A stretch of 38,135 bases of DNA from a virus. The notes beneath the pieces were generated by a model, which was not told the origin of the DNA, made no database searches, and was given only the letters and a program-made list of their open reading frames with translations. The translations under genes were made by a program, and so were the position numbers. Where the stretch lies: positions 1-38,135 of the IMG/VR virus record IMGVR_UViG_3300020735_000025; one strand, written 5' to 3'. Positions 23,650 through 31,751 of this stretch are shown piece after piece; position 1 is the stretch's first letter, and the number at the start of each line of letters is the position of its first letter.

Positions 23650-24574
23650 GGTTTCGCATACGGAACCATTCGCCGCGCCGAGCATTGGCAATCGCATCAA
23701 TCACAGGGTAGTCTAAAGGCTTATAGCCAGTGCGAATTACGTAAATATACGGATTGCGCTTAATGTAATTTTCGCGAACCAATCGATTCATAAAGCGGTT
23801 TTGACTAGGTAAACGCACCTGGCCAGGGAACAAATCCATTCGTAAGTAACGCTCATTATTAGGCATTGCTGGTGTGGCTAACAGCATATTGTAAAAGTAA
23901 AGAAGATCAGGATCTTCAGGCTCAATAATAGGTGTGTAGCAGTGATAGCGGTTATATACGTTATGTAACCCTCGACCATTAAGAATCGTGCGTAACTGGC
24001 GATCATCAATACCCGTAATTGCCTCGATCTCTTTTGCTTCAAATACGGCAACTTTATCTCTAGCTCTAAAACCTGAGTAATCTAATGCGGCCTCAAGCCT
24101 TGGCGGTAAATCTCGACCCATGAGGCATTGAATTAAAGTAAACAATGTGTAATGGACATTGCTAGTTGGGTTCTTGTATTCAATCGTGTGCTCATGGAGG
24201 TTCCAAGTTGGTGGCCGATAAATAACAGCTTCGCGTTCAATCTCAGAACTCAGTCGTTCAAACTCCATGCAAGCTAAAGGGGCTTCAGTAAATAATGCCG
24301 CCTCTGCTGCAATTTGTTGAGGGTTTACTGGAAAATGACGATACAAAAGCATGCCACCTTCTTCGCGCCAAAAATCAACGCTCTTTTGAAAAAATGGGTC
24401 CCATTCCCGAGCCAATACCATCGGTATGTCTTTGACTTCATTAAGGCGAAGTGGGATCTTGCGTTTATTCTTTTGAGTGCAATAAACCACAAAGCGATGG
24501 TTGCGCAAATACATTTCGCGTACTGCTAACTCCATGTGCTCAGTTTGATAAATATCAAGCATAGCCCACGTCAT
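23564..24574 (-). CDS. Unknown protein coupled to the DNA polymerase gene
   Basis: 336 aa (332 if the ATG at 24562 is used; both starts overlap the polymerase stop). No family recognised. The sequence is rich in aromatic and charged residues, with compact segments such as LYFYNMLLATPAMPNNERYL, PSQNRFMNRLVRENYI and PVIDAIANARRGEWFRMRNL. Residues about 185-210 (FEAKEIEAITGIDDRQLRTILNGRG) could be a winged-helix or HTH-like unit. As the last gene of the replication operon, overlapping the polymerase, it may be a replication partner. Its 3' end overlaps the convergent gene for 86 bp. Confidence 0.65.
   Translation of the reverse strand: MTWAMLDIYQTEHMELAVREMYLRNHRFVVYCTQKNKRKIPLRLNEVKDIPMVLAREWDPFFQKSVDFWREEGGMLLYRHFPVNPQQIAAEAALFTEAPLACMEFERLSSEIEREAVIYRPPTWNLHEHTIEYKNPTSNVHYTLFTLIQCLMGRDLPPRLEAALDYSGFRARDKVAVFEAKEIEAITGIDDRQLRTILNGRGLHNVYNRYHCYTPIIEPEDPDLLYFYNMLLATPAMPNNERYLRMDLFPGQVRLPSQNRFMNRLVRENYIKRNPYIYVIRTGYKPLDYPVIDAIANARRGEWFRMRNLIDQAPEYPLVQCFEDETQLEPSESEPT
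23650..23667 (+). other. Hairpin just after the late-region stop codon
   Basis: GGTTTCG (23650-23656), loop CATA, CGGAACC (23661-23667): seven pairs including one G-T, directly after TAA at 23647-23649. No T run follows, so it is not a standard terminator. It may help end or protect the late transcript, and it lies within the opposing coding sequence. Confidence 0.35.
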
Positions 24575-26339
24575 TAAGAATAGATTGCGCCTCTTTGATG
24601 TACCAGTCGTAGTTTATATCGGGTGGTAAAGCCGAGGGTAATTCCATTAAAGGAAAGGCCCCATCAGATCGAGCAACTTTATTGTTATTAGCTACATAGC
24701 GGATTGAACGCTCTTCATTTTTGCGATAGTACCAACGAACAGCTTTACCAAGATATTGCTCATCATATTTCGCTCCACCATTAACTTGGCGAATTGTAAT
24801 GAACTTACGTACATCCGAACATCCCATAACTGTGGTGGGTATGGGAGTTCCAGCTTTTAAATATTCAATCACGGCTTCAACACAAATTGTATTAGTGGCG
24901 TTCTTTTGCATACCTGCTGGAGCGTAAAGACCTTTCAGTTTCACCTCCCCTTCAGGTTTGATCGCAATATAGTTGTTTACGTCCTTAGAGTACAAGGCGC
25001 GATAATTAGTTTCCTCAGTATTAAATCCTGTGATCATTTCCCAATAAGTGATTACCGCATTAAGGTCATCAACCCTAGATTCATAACCTTTGATCACTAT
25101 TCCGTCCGTATTAGCGCTCACTACAGTAAACCCAGCAAGTTCAACATTTTCAATCAGCATGAGAAGCGCAAGTTGACCAGTGACAGTAGTTTGAATTAAT
25201 AGATCGGGAGAATAGAGAACTGACCACTTGCTACCAAATTTACCAAATGATCCATTAATCATAATCTTCATAGCTTCATTGGTAACTTTATCGCCAGTGC
25301 GTTTAGCTTCAATACGTTGTGAAACAATACCCTGATAAACCTCAAGGAAGGCTTCGCCCATGTGAGCTGGATATAAGCTCTGATTCAAAATGATTGAAGG
25401 ATAGTAACTGGTTACGTCGCGATCTTTTAAAAATACGCCCGCATTAGAGATATGGGAGCTACATGACTCATTACTATGTAAACCACCAATTCCCATAGTG
25501 TAAGTACCAGAGCCAATCCGAATACGCATAGACTCAAAAATTTGAGGCAGTTCAACAGAACCTTTTTCATTAATAGTGAATGTTGCATTTTTAATGATCT
25601 CCAATACTTGATTCATGCCGGGCGCGGTAAAACTAACGAATGAGGGAATACGATACTTAAAGCTGTAATCAGGGCTAATATCAGGGCGGTAAATCTTACG
25701 GCCAACTTTCTTTTGCACCTCTTGACGAATCACCGCTTCGGCAATCTGAGCGTCAGACTTAGAACGTAAGTCAATATTGTATTTTGCGCTCATGGCCACA
25801 CGCAGATCAATCTGAGGCTTGAGCTGACGGTACATGTCGATTGTCGTATTCAAATCATTGATACAGTAATCTTTAATCACTGGGCGATCAGCAGGCTCAA
25901 TATTTTGAAAAGGATCAATAGGTAAGTCTTGCAATCGCTGTGAGTGCATACGCCCACCATAGAGTTTCAAGCCAACCATTCCAGGGGCAACTTCAATAAG
26001 ATCAATGTGATCGGGGTTAAATTCAGCACCGCCATACATTGTCTCTAATTCCCAAGGGCGCATATTCTCAACAATAATTGAGTCACTAGCTTTCTTTAAA
26101 TACTCATTATCAGCATGAGCAAAGAAAAGCCGTAGTAAAGGAATATCGTAATTAATGCCGTTAAAGCTAATGAGTTGTTTCGTCGTAAGACTCGTCTTAA
26201 TGCGCTCATAATCAGGTTCTATTCCTGGATAAAATTCGTAGGCTTCAATTTGACCTGAGTAAACATTCTTGAGTGCTATCAAGAAATAATTTCGATAGCA
26301 CTCAAGGTCAAACACCCAAACTGGTGGGACTGGGATCAT
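24555..26339 (-). CDS. DNA polymerase, family B, with 3'-5' exonuclease
   Basis: 594 aa, short for family B. The exonuclease is complete: Exo I DLE (Asp11/Glu13), Exo II FNGINYD (Asp65), Exo III YCIND (Tyr158/Asp162). The linker GIGGLHS lies near 284. Polymerase motif A DVTSYYPS has Asp308, motif B KIMINGSFGKFG begins at Lys358, and motif C is SANTDG at about 408-413, where the first of the usual two Asp is Asn410 and Asp412 remains. The thumb-type KDVNNY motif follows. This is the replicative polymerase. There is no obvious terminal-protein gene. It overlaps the SSB-like gene by ATGA. Confidence 0.9.
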   Translation of the reverse strand: MIPVPPVWVFDLECYRNYFLIALKNVYSGQIEAYEFYPGIEPDYERIKTSLTTKQLISFNGINYDIPLLRLFFAHADNEYLKKASDSIIVENMRPWELETMYGGAEFNPDHIDLIEVAPGMVGLKLYGGRMHSQRLQDLPIDPFQNIEPADRPVIKDYCINDLNTTIDMYRQLKPQIDLRVAMSAKYNIDLRSKSDAQIAEAVIRQEVQKKVGRKIYRPDISPDYSFKYRIPSFVSFTAPGMNQVLEIIKNATFTINEKGSVELPQIFESMRIRIGSGTYTMGIGGLHSNESCSSHISNAGVFLKDRDVTSYYPSIILNQSLYPAHMGEAFLEVYQGIVSQRIEAKRTGDKVTNEAMKIMINGSFGKFGSKWSVLYSPDLLIQTTVTGQLALLMLIENVELAGFTVVSANTDGIVIKGYESRVDDLNAVITYWEMITGFNTEETNYRALYSKDVNNYIAIKPEGEVKLKGLYAPAGMQKNATNTICVEAVIEYLKAGTPIPTTVMGCSDVRKFITIRQVNGGAKYDEQYLGKAVRWYYRKNEERSIRYVANNNKVARSDGAFPLMELPSALPPDINYDWYIKEAQSILNDVGYA

Positions 26340-27199
26340 CCTTGCATCATTCCATGCTGGATCAATAACGCATCAGTCCAACCGGCAGCAATCATTGCTT
26401 CATAAGTTGCACCTTGAGCTGGCGGCAACATTACACGCACTGGAGCTGCTGGGGGTGCAGCAGGCACAGGTGGTTGTAAGAACGCTGGATTAGGTACTGG
26501 CATTGGGGCAGGCGCGTATGCAACGGCAGCAGTAGTAACTGGGGCTGGCGCAGGCTGAGCTGGAGGCGTGAACGCCGCTGGCGGTGTAGTTGTAGCACCT
26601 GCTGGTAATGGAGCTTGACCAAATCCTACGCTACCTGCATCGGGACCAACAACGATTTCAGGGCCGTAAGCAGATAACGCAACCATGCTGTGATTAATAT
26701 ACACGCCTGGATTTTGATTACTACCGTTACCATCCACATCGCCGTTTACCTGAGCAAAGTAACCGAGCTTAACAGCATCAGGTTCAACGATTGCTTGGCT
26801 ACCGTCATTGTTATAAATCTTTGGCGCAAACCCACTAGAGAATGAGACTACCCAGTTACCTTTATAACCTTCGCGAGTAATTGGAGCAATTCCCTTTTTG
26901 TTAGGGATAGTGGAGTCACCATCCACAACTTTCCATGCAAATGAAGGTGCTTGGCAAGCCTGTGGGAAAGCCTCAGAACCAACTTTATAAATTGTTGCGC
27001 CCCATGGTGTTTGACTCCAATGAGTTTCACCAGGGTTCTTAGGAATTGCTAATGCAAAAAAGTAAGTAACCTTTGGTTGACCGGCATTAGGGCCAGACTT
27101 AACTACTAATGGTTTGCCGTCAGCGTCAGTTGTTTGTGGCTTATACAAGGAGCCCATTACTAAGCGTCCTACTGGGGTAGTGAAATTAGTTCTTTCCAT
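26336..27199 (-). CDS. Single-stranded DNA-binding-like protein (DUF2815 type)
   Basis: 287 aa. The N-terminal 165 residues look like an OB-fold ssDNA-binding protein of the phage DUF2815 group (start FTTPVGRLVMGSLYKPQ; KVTYFFALAIPKNPGE; KVGYFAQV-type late strand). Residues 195-265 are a Pro/Ala/Val-rich linker. The C-terminus (ATYEAMIAAGWTDALLIQHG) could be a small protein-contact domain. A ribosome site (GAGGAATAAATATC) precedes it. It lies between a recombination nuclease and the polymerase, consistent with replication and recombination. Confidence 0.7.
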   Translation of the reverse strand: MERTNFTTPVGRLVMGSLYKPQTTDADGKPLVVKSGPNAGQPKVTYFFALAIPKNPGETHWSQTPWGATIYKVGSEAFPQACQAPSFAWKVVDGDSTIPNKKGIAPITREGYKGNWVVSFSSGFAPKIYNNDGSQAIVEPDAVKLGYFAQVNGDVDGNGSNQNPGVYINHSMVALSAYGPEIVVGPDAGSVGFGQAPLPAGATTTPPAAFTPPAQPAPAPVTTAAVAYAPAPMPVPNPAFLQPPVPAAPPAAPVRVMLPPAQGATYEAMIAAGWTDALLIQHGMMQG

Positions 27200-27204
27200 G
27201 ATAT

Positions 27205-27411
27205 TTATTCCTCGATTGAATTAAGTTCGTTTTGAATCTTGCGTTGAATATCTATTAAATCCGAACGCAAAAGGGTTTGCTCAACGTGAATCTTCTCACG
27301 CTCGTCGTAGTCCATACCTGCCACATTGCGTTGCTGATTGGCATTAATGGTTGATAAGGTTGCGTATTCTAGCTTAGCTAGTTCAGCAATTCGTTCTCTT
27401 TTAGTACTCAT
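27205..27411 (-). CDS. Small helical protein
   Basis: 68 aa, mostly helical and charged (KRERIAELAKLEYATLSTIN; EKIHVEQTLLRSDLIDIQRK), probably a coiled coil. It overlaps the stop of the nuclease gene by ATGA and ends 5 bp before the SSB-like gene. It may be a partner of either; no known family. Confidence 0.6.
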   Translation of the reverse strand: MSTKRERIAELAKLEYATLSTINANQQRNVAGMDYDEREKIHVEQTLLRSDLIDIQRKIQNELNSIEE

Positions 27412-28505
27412 GATTGCTCCTTAAAAATTAAACGGGCGCGGTTCAAATCATCTTCAACTAACTTGATCTCACCCTTTGGGGTTTCGCTATATTGACTTAC
27501 GATCTCTGCTGACAATCCAGCTTTGATCGCTTGCTTTGGAGTAATAGCTGAAGGCTTAGCGATATTCACACCCATCATCTGACCTAAAGCTAAAACCTCA
27601 TCAATAGGTTTACTCCATTTCTCTCTACCCATACCTTGCTCAGTGCGCCATCCAGCGATCGGCGTACCTTGTTTTAGTTTGGCTAGTACTTCGTTCTCCA
27701 ACCCACTCTCACGGGCTTTGAGAATATCAATTGCCCGCTTGATCTTGCGTAACTCCCAACTTTGGACATTAGCTGGTAAATCAAACGGTGCATTGACCAC
27801 GCTCATTTCAACTTCATGTAATGCTTCACGTTGAAGGTTAGTACACGCATGACGGGCTGAGCAATCGCGGCACTCAGGGCCGGTACGAACAGGGCAATCA
27901 GGCTTCATCGATTCAGACTCAGACTTTTGCAAGCGAGTCATGTATTTAGCCAACTCGTCAGGTGTTACTTCCCAAGTCCGTACAGGTCCTTCAGGGTGGT
28001 AGCAACGTGGCTGCACAATCGTTAAGCGAATCTTTTTGAGATCATTGCGAAATACTTTGATGTGATCGCACACGCCGATTGCATATTCAAGCAATTGCCA
28101 ATTTTCAAATACATCAACGTAGCGATGACCAAACTTGTAATCAACAACATCGATAATCTTATTCTCGTTATCGTATGACCAAAAGTCAGGTGTACCAGAG
28201 CACTCAGAGTGAACTGAATAAATCGTCAGCCATTGCTCAAAGCCGCATTGAATAGACTCAGATCGTTTGAAAATATCTTGAATAACCTCAACCCACAAAT
28301 CAGCACCTTCAAGCATTTCTTCAGTATGACCTTCAGGTAATGGCGCGTTACCAAATACCGCCTGGTTTACTAAATGCGCAAGAGTGCCTTCCAGTGCGCG
28401 TGGATCATCTTCAGCTTGTGGGTACGTCGCTTCCATTACCCGTGAGCCAGGACATTGCATACGACGTGATGCAGAGCTGGGGGCTAATATGGCGTGTACG
28501 GTCAT
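27408..28505 (-). CDS. Cas4-like PD-(D/E)xK nuclease (DUF2800)
   Basis: 365 aa. The nuclease core has GTPDFW at 104-109 (Asp107), IIDVVDYKFG with Asp122 and Lys124, and NWQLLEYAIG downstream. One Cys near the N-terminus (MQCPGS, Cys18) and three in a C-x2-C-x5-C cluster (Cys212, 215, 221) match the 4Fe-4S ligands of the Cas4/AddB type. DUF2800 exonucleases pair with phage recombination or replication proteins. The gene overlaps both neighbours by ATGA and precedes the SSB-like gene. The enzyme probably resects DNA ends. Confidence 0.85.
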   Translation of the reverse strand: MTVHAILAPSSASRRMQCPGSRVMEATYPQAEDDPRALEGTLAHLVNQAVFGNAPLPEGHTEEMLEGADLWVEVIQDIFKRSESIQCGFEQWLTIYSVHSECSGTPDFWSYDNENKIIDVVDYKFGHRYVDVFENWQLLEYAIGVCDHIKVFRNDLKKIRLTIVQPRCYHPEGPVRTWEVTPDELAKYMTRLQKSESESMKPDCPVRTGPECRDCSARHACTNLQREALHEVEMSVVNAPFDLPANVQSWELRKIKRAIDILKARESGLENEVLAKLKQGTPIAGWRTEQGMGREKWSKPIDEVLALGQMMGVNIAKPSAITPKQAIKAGLSAEIVSQYSETPKGEIKLVEDDLNRARLIFKEQS

Positions 28506-29203
28506 AGTGCTAATCCCAAAGCTGTGGCCACTACAGGAACTAAATCAGGGCGTGAAGCCAACATTGGTAATGAAGGTAAACCTGCTGCTTGAACTGCCGC
28601 GCCAATTGCAGCTTGATCCAAAGTCTTAGCTGCAAACGCCGCTGTGATCTTTTGCATCAACTTAGGAAAAGTAATCTGCTCAGAAGGGGATGCACCAGTC
28701 GCAGTACCAACCTGGGGGATCTCCGTAGGCAACGTAGCCGCTGGGGGAGCAGGGGGCGCGACAGGAGGTGCAAAAGGGGGTGGTGGCACCTGTGCTGCTG
28801 GTTGCGCAAACACTTGAGCAGGTGGAGGTGTCAATGGTGTTGGTGGTACGACTTCAGTTGGAGCCATACCCATCGTTTGACGCAATTCGTTCAATACGGC
28901 TGAAACAATATCGTCGTCCACACCGCGACGCATTTTCCAATTACCATCTTGAGTCTTACTGCGAGTACTCGCATGAATACGGCCATCCCAAGGTAAGCCT
29001 GACGCATCAACATCAATACCAGAAGCAACAGGTACTTCAGGTAATTGTGGTGCTGGATCAGGGTCAACATGGCGATCTTCTTTTGTTGCAGGTGCTGGTA
29101 CTGATTGATCAAAGCCAATCTTCTTAGCAATAAATTCCAATGCCATTACAACATCGCTATGCTTCATTTCTTCAATATTTGTAAGGGTTATAGACGTACT
29201 CAT
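28502..29203 (-). CDS. Conserved phage RIHAS-type protein
   Basis: 233 aa, first gene of the minus-strand replication operon, with a strong ribosome site (AAAGGAGTAAAT). Residues about 60-105 contain GLPWDGRIHASTRSKTQDG then WKMRRGVDDD, a widely conserved phage segment that often occurs next to DUF2800 nucleases. The middle is a Pro/Ala-rich linker (about 120-170). The C-terminal 60 residues look like a helical domain (KLMQKITAAFAAKTLDQAAI). No enzymatic motif. A partner of the nuclease or the SSB is possible. Confidence 0.65.
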   Translation of the reverse strand: MSTSITLTNIEEMKHSDVVMALEFIAKKIGFDQSVPAPATKEDRHVDPDPAPQLPEVPVASGIDVDASGLPWDGRIHASTRSKTQDGNWKMRRGVDDDIVSAVLNELRQTMGMAPTEVVPPTPLTPPPAQVFAQPAAQVPPPPFAPPVAPPAPPAATLPTEIPQVGTATGASPSEQITFPKLMQKITAAFAAKTLDQAAIGAAVQAAGLPSLPMLASRPDLVPVVATALGLAL

Positions 29204-29303
29204 ATTTACTCCTTTGGTTAAATTTAATTTACAAAACTACTTGACACGGATGCAGAATAAACGATAATGACAGCATCGTCAATAACTTTTAATAAATATT
29301 TTC
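29204..29303. promoter_or_regulatory. Divergent promoter region between the two replication operons
   Basis: 100 bp separating the minus-strand operon (ending at 29203) from the plus-strand operon (starting at 29304). The plus promoter is described separately. The minus side has an AT-rich -10-like patch but no clear -35. The shared intergenic space allows coordinated control of both replication operons. Confidence 0.5.
29241..29268 (+). promoter_or_regulatory. Sigma70 promoter for the helicase operon
   Basis: TTGACA (29241-29246), a 16-bp spacer, then GATAAT (29263-29268). The -35 is a perfect consensus and the -10 differs at one position, making it the best promoter in the window. It drives 29304-34072. 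Confidence 0.65.
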
Positions 29304-30896
29304 ATGACCGAATTAAGGCCATTCCAAGCACAAGCGAAATTTGAGATTTACTCAGCGTGGGCGTCGGGCAGCAGAAATACACTATTGGTCATCCCTACTG
29401 GGGGTGGCAAAACTGTCACGTTTAGCAACATCATGTCCGAAGAGCAGGGCGCGTGTGTGGCCATTGCGCACCGTCAAGAATTAGTCACTCAGATTAGTCT
29501 AGCACTTGCCCGCTATGGTGTTCGCCATAGGATCATTGGCCCTAAAACAATCGCTAAGACCTGCACACAGATTCATTTAGCTGAATTGGGGCGCAACTTT
29601 GTTGACCCGCTTAATAAACACGCTGTAGCGGGGGTTGATACTCTTATTCGCATGCCCGCCGATGACCCTTGGTTTAAGCAAGTGGCCCTTACTGTGACCG
29701 ATGAGGCGCATCATGTCCTACGCAAAAACAAGTGGGGGCAAGCAATGGCAATGTTCCCTAATGCTAGAGGTTTAGGGGTGACAGCCACACCTTGCCGGGC
29801 TGATGGGAACGGGCTTGGCAGTCATGCCGATGGTCTTTTTGATTACATGATTGAAGGTCCTACCATGCGCCAATTGATCAATGAAGGATGGTTGACGGAA
29901 TACCGCATATTCGCCCCACCTTCAGACATTGACCTATCAGCAGTACCTTTATCAGCTTCAGGGGACTTTAGCCCTCCAAAGCTCTCTAAAGCAGTCCATG
30001 AGTCTCATATTGTTGGTGATGTGGTTGCACACTACATCAAGATTGCAGGCGGCAAGCTAGGTGTGACTTTTGCAGTGGATGTGGAGTCAGCTCAAGAGAT
30101 AGCCACAGCGTATCGATCTAAGGGTGTTGAGAGCCAGGTGGTATCAGCTAAGACCCCTGACACTCTACGGGCTTCCATCCTTCGCAGGTTTGCGGCCGGT
30201 GAGATCAAGCAGCTAGTAAACGTAGATCTATTTGGGGAAGGCTTTGATCTGCCCGCTTTAGAGGTCGTCTCTTTTGCCCGCCCCACCCAGTCCTATTCGC
30301 TCTATTGTCAACAATTTGGACGCGCATTGCGCATCAAAGAGGGTAAAGATCGGGCAATCATCATTGATCATGTAGGGAACGTACATCGCCACGGGTTGCC
30401 CGACGCTTATCGCGAATGGAGCTTAGATCGCAGGGAGCGCAGATCTAGGGGTACTATGGATGGGGTAATCCCTATTAAGACTTGCCCTAAGTGCGTATCA
30501 GCCTATGAGCGTATATACAAGGCTTGTCCCTATTGTGGATTTGAGCCTGAACCGGCGGGAAGATCGACCCCCGATGAGGTTGATGGTGATTTAATGGAGC
30601 TTAGCCCCGAGGCTTTAGCTAAAATTCGTGGTGAAATAGACGCTCAGCCGACTTTTCCCTATGGTGCTGGCCCTGAAGTGATTGGGGCTATCAAGAAGCG
30701 CCACCGAGAAAAACAGGAAGCTCAAGTTGCTTTACGTGAGGCAATGGCTATCTGGGGTGGTGCAAGAACAGAGCAAGGTGAGGATATACCTACTGCGCAG
30801 CGCAGGTTCTATCACACCTTCGGAATTGATGTATTGACGGCTCAAACTTTGAATCGCAAAGAGTCGGAAGAACTTTTAGAGAGGATCAGTAAATGA
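29304..30896 (+). CDS. Superfamily 2 DEAD/DEAH-box helicase with zinc ribbon
   Basis: 530 aa. Q-like/motif I region: PTGGGKT at 31-37. Motif II DEAHH at 133-137, motif III VTATPC near 157-162, later FGEGFDLPALEVV and motif VI QQFGRALR near 332-339. A zinc ribbon (CPKC ... CPYCG) follows near 393-415. This is an SSL2/RecQ-like DNA or RNA translocase of the type used in phage replication or recombination. Preceded by the strong promoter at 29241; its stop overlaps the next gene by ATGA. Confidence 0.85.
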   Translation: MTELRPFQAQAKFEIYSAWASGSRNTLLVIPTGGGKTVTFSNIMSEEQGACVAIAHRQELVTQISLALARYGVRHRIIGPKTIAKTCTQIHLAELGRNFVDPLNKHAVAGVDTLIRMPADDPWFKQVALTVTDEAHHVLRKNKWGQAMAMFPNARGLGVTATPCRADGNGLGSHADGLFDYMIEGPTMRQLINEGWLTEYRIFAPPSDIDLSAVPLSASGDFSPPKLSKAVHESHIVGDVVAHYIKIAGGKLGVTFAVDVESAQEIATAYRSKGVESQVVSAKTPDTLRASILRRFAAGEIKQLVNVDLFGEGFDLPALEVVSFARPTQSYSLYCQQFGRALRIKEGKDRAIIIDHVGNVHRHGLPDAYREWSLDRRERRSRGTMDGVIPIKTCPKCVSAYERIYKACPYCGFEPEPAGRSTPDEVDGDLMELSPEALAKIRGEIDAQPTFPYGAGPEVIGAIKKRHREKQEAQVALREAMAIWGGARTEQGEDIPTAQRRFYHTFGIDVLTAQTLNRKESEELLERISK

Positions 30897-31078
30897 AGCC
30901 GCGCATCAAATTTATAAACGGTCAATGGTTTTGTGGCCTTACCGTTACTGACAATAAAACATGGCTCACTTGCCAATGCCGCGGATCATCAATGATTGAG
31001 GCTTATCAAGATTGGAACTTGATCGCTCAGATCCCAGCTTTATGCAATCCGTTTGCTTACTTGGGGATGGCGCAATGA
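30893..31078 (+). CDS. Small hypothetical protein
   Basis: 61 aa, beginning MKPRIKFINGQWFCGL and containing AYQDWN near residue 40. Its W-F/C...AY-x-x-W pattern looks like other small conserved phage replication-region proteins. It is linked to neighbours by ATGA overlaps at both ends (30893-30896 and 31075-31078). No function assigned. Confidence 0.6.
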   Translation: MKPRIKFINGQWFCGLTVTDNKTWLTCQCRGSSMIEAYQDWNLIAQIPALCNPFAYLGMAQ

Positions 31079-31437
31079 ACGAAGCCGAGATTCAAAACAA
31101 AGTAAGGCTTGAAGCCTCAGAATTAGGTATGCGCTTGTGGCGCAACAACGTGGGCGCGGGCAAGTTGGAAAACGGCTCATTCATTCGCTGGGGATTGGCC
31201 AATGATTCCAAGGCCGTCAACGAAGAGATTAAATCAGGTGACTTGATTGGCATTAAGCCAGTTGTCATCACGCAGGACATGGTAGGAAGTGTGATCGGTC
31301 AGTTCATTTCAAGAGAATGTAAACGATCCGATTGGAAGTTTAATCCCAACAATCCACGGGATCTAGCACAGATGAAATGGGTTGAATTAATTTTAATTCT
31401 TGGCGGTGACGCGAAGTTTACAACAGGTGAGTTATGA
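31075..31437 (+). CDS. VRR-NUC-type nuclease
   Basis: 120 aa from the ATG at 31075, which overlaps the previous TGA. The frame is open further upstream, but the overlap and the start MNEAEIQ fit better. The pattern LWRNNVGAG, RWGLANDSKAVNEEIKSGDLIG and the IGQFISRECK segment match small VRR-NUC nucleases, with the catalytic GDLIG-type Asp and ExK replaced by a C-K region (SRECKRSD). Such proteins often act as junction-resolving or structure-specific nucleases. It overlaps the TetR-like gene by ATGA. Confidence 0.7.
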   Translation: MNEAEIQNKVRLEASELGMRLWRNNVGAGKLENGSFIRWGLANDSKAVNEEIKSGDLIGIKPVVITQDMVGSVIGQFISRECKRSDWKFNPNNPRDLAQMKWVELILILGGDAKFTTGEL

Positions 31438-31751
31438 AAGTTAGACGCGGAGAAGAGGTACGAAAGTCCGAGATATTAGCGGCAGCATTAGAGCTGGCGC
31501 ATGACATCGGTTATCAGAAGATCACACGGGATGCACTTGCCATCAAGGCTTGTTGTTCAACGGGATTGATTACGACTTATTTTGGAACGATGAATCATTT
31601 ACGCCGCGCCATTATTAGTCATGCGATTGCTAAGCATGATCTACAAGTGATCGCCCAGGGCCTCACAGCCAATGAATCTAAAGCTCATCATGCCAGTGAA
31701 GAGCTTAAACGTGCCGCGATGGAACACACGCTCATGATGGGACAAGAATAA
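31434..31751 (+). CDS. Mini TetR-like DNA-binding protein
   Basis: 105 aa. The first 65 residues match the TetR DNA-binding domain: RKSEILAAALELAHDIGYQK, then ITRDALAIKACCSTGLITTY and FGTMNHLRRAII. The usual ligand-binding and dimerisation domain (about 120 more residues) is absent; the rest is a short charged helix. It therefore looks like a stripped-down regulator or one that uses another partner. It is co-translated with the nuclease and primase genes. Candidate ligand for the shared motif near the genome junction, but no site can be assigned. Confidence 0.7.
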   Translation: MKVRRGEEVRKSEILAAALELAHDIGYQKITRDALAIKACCSTGLITTYFGTMNHLRRAIISHAIAKHDLQVIAQGLTANESKAHHASEELKRAAMEHTLMMGQE

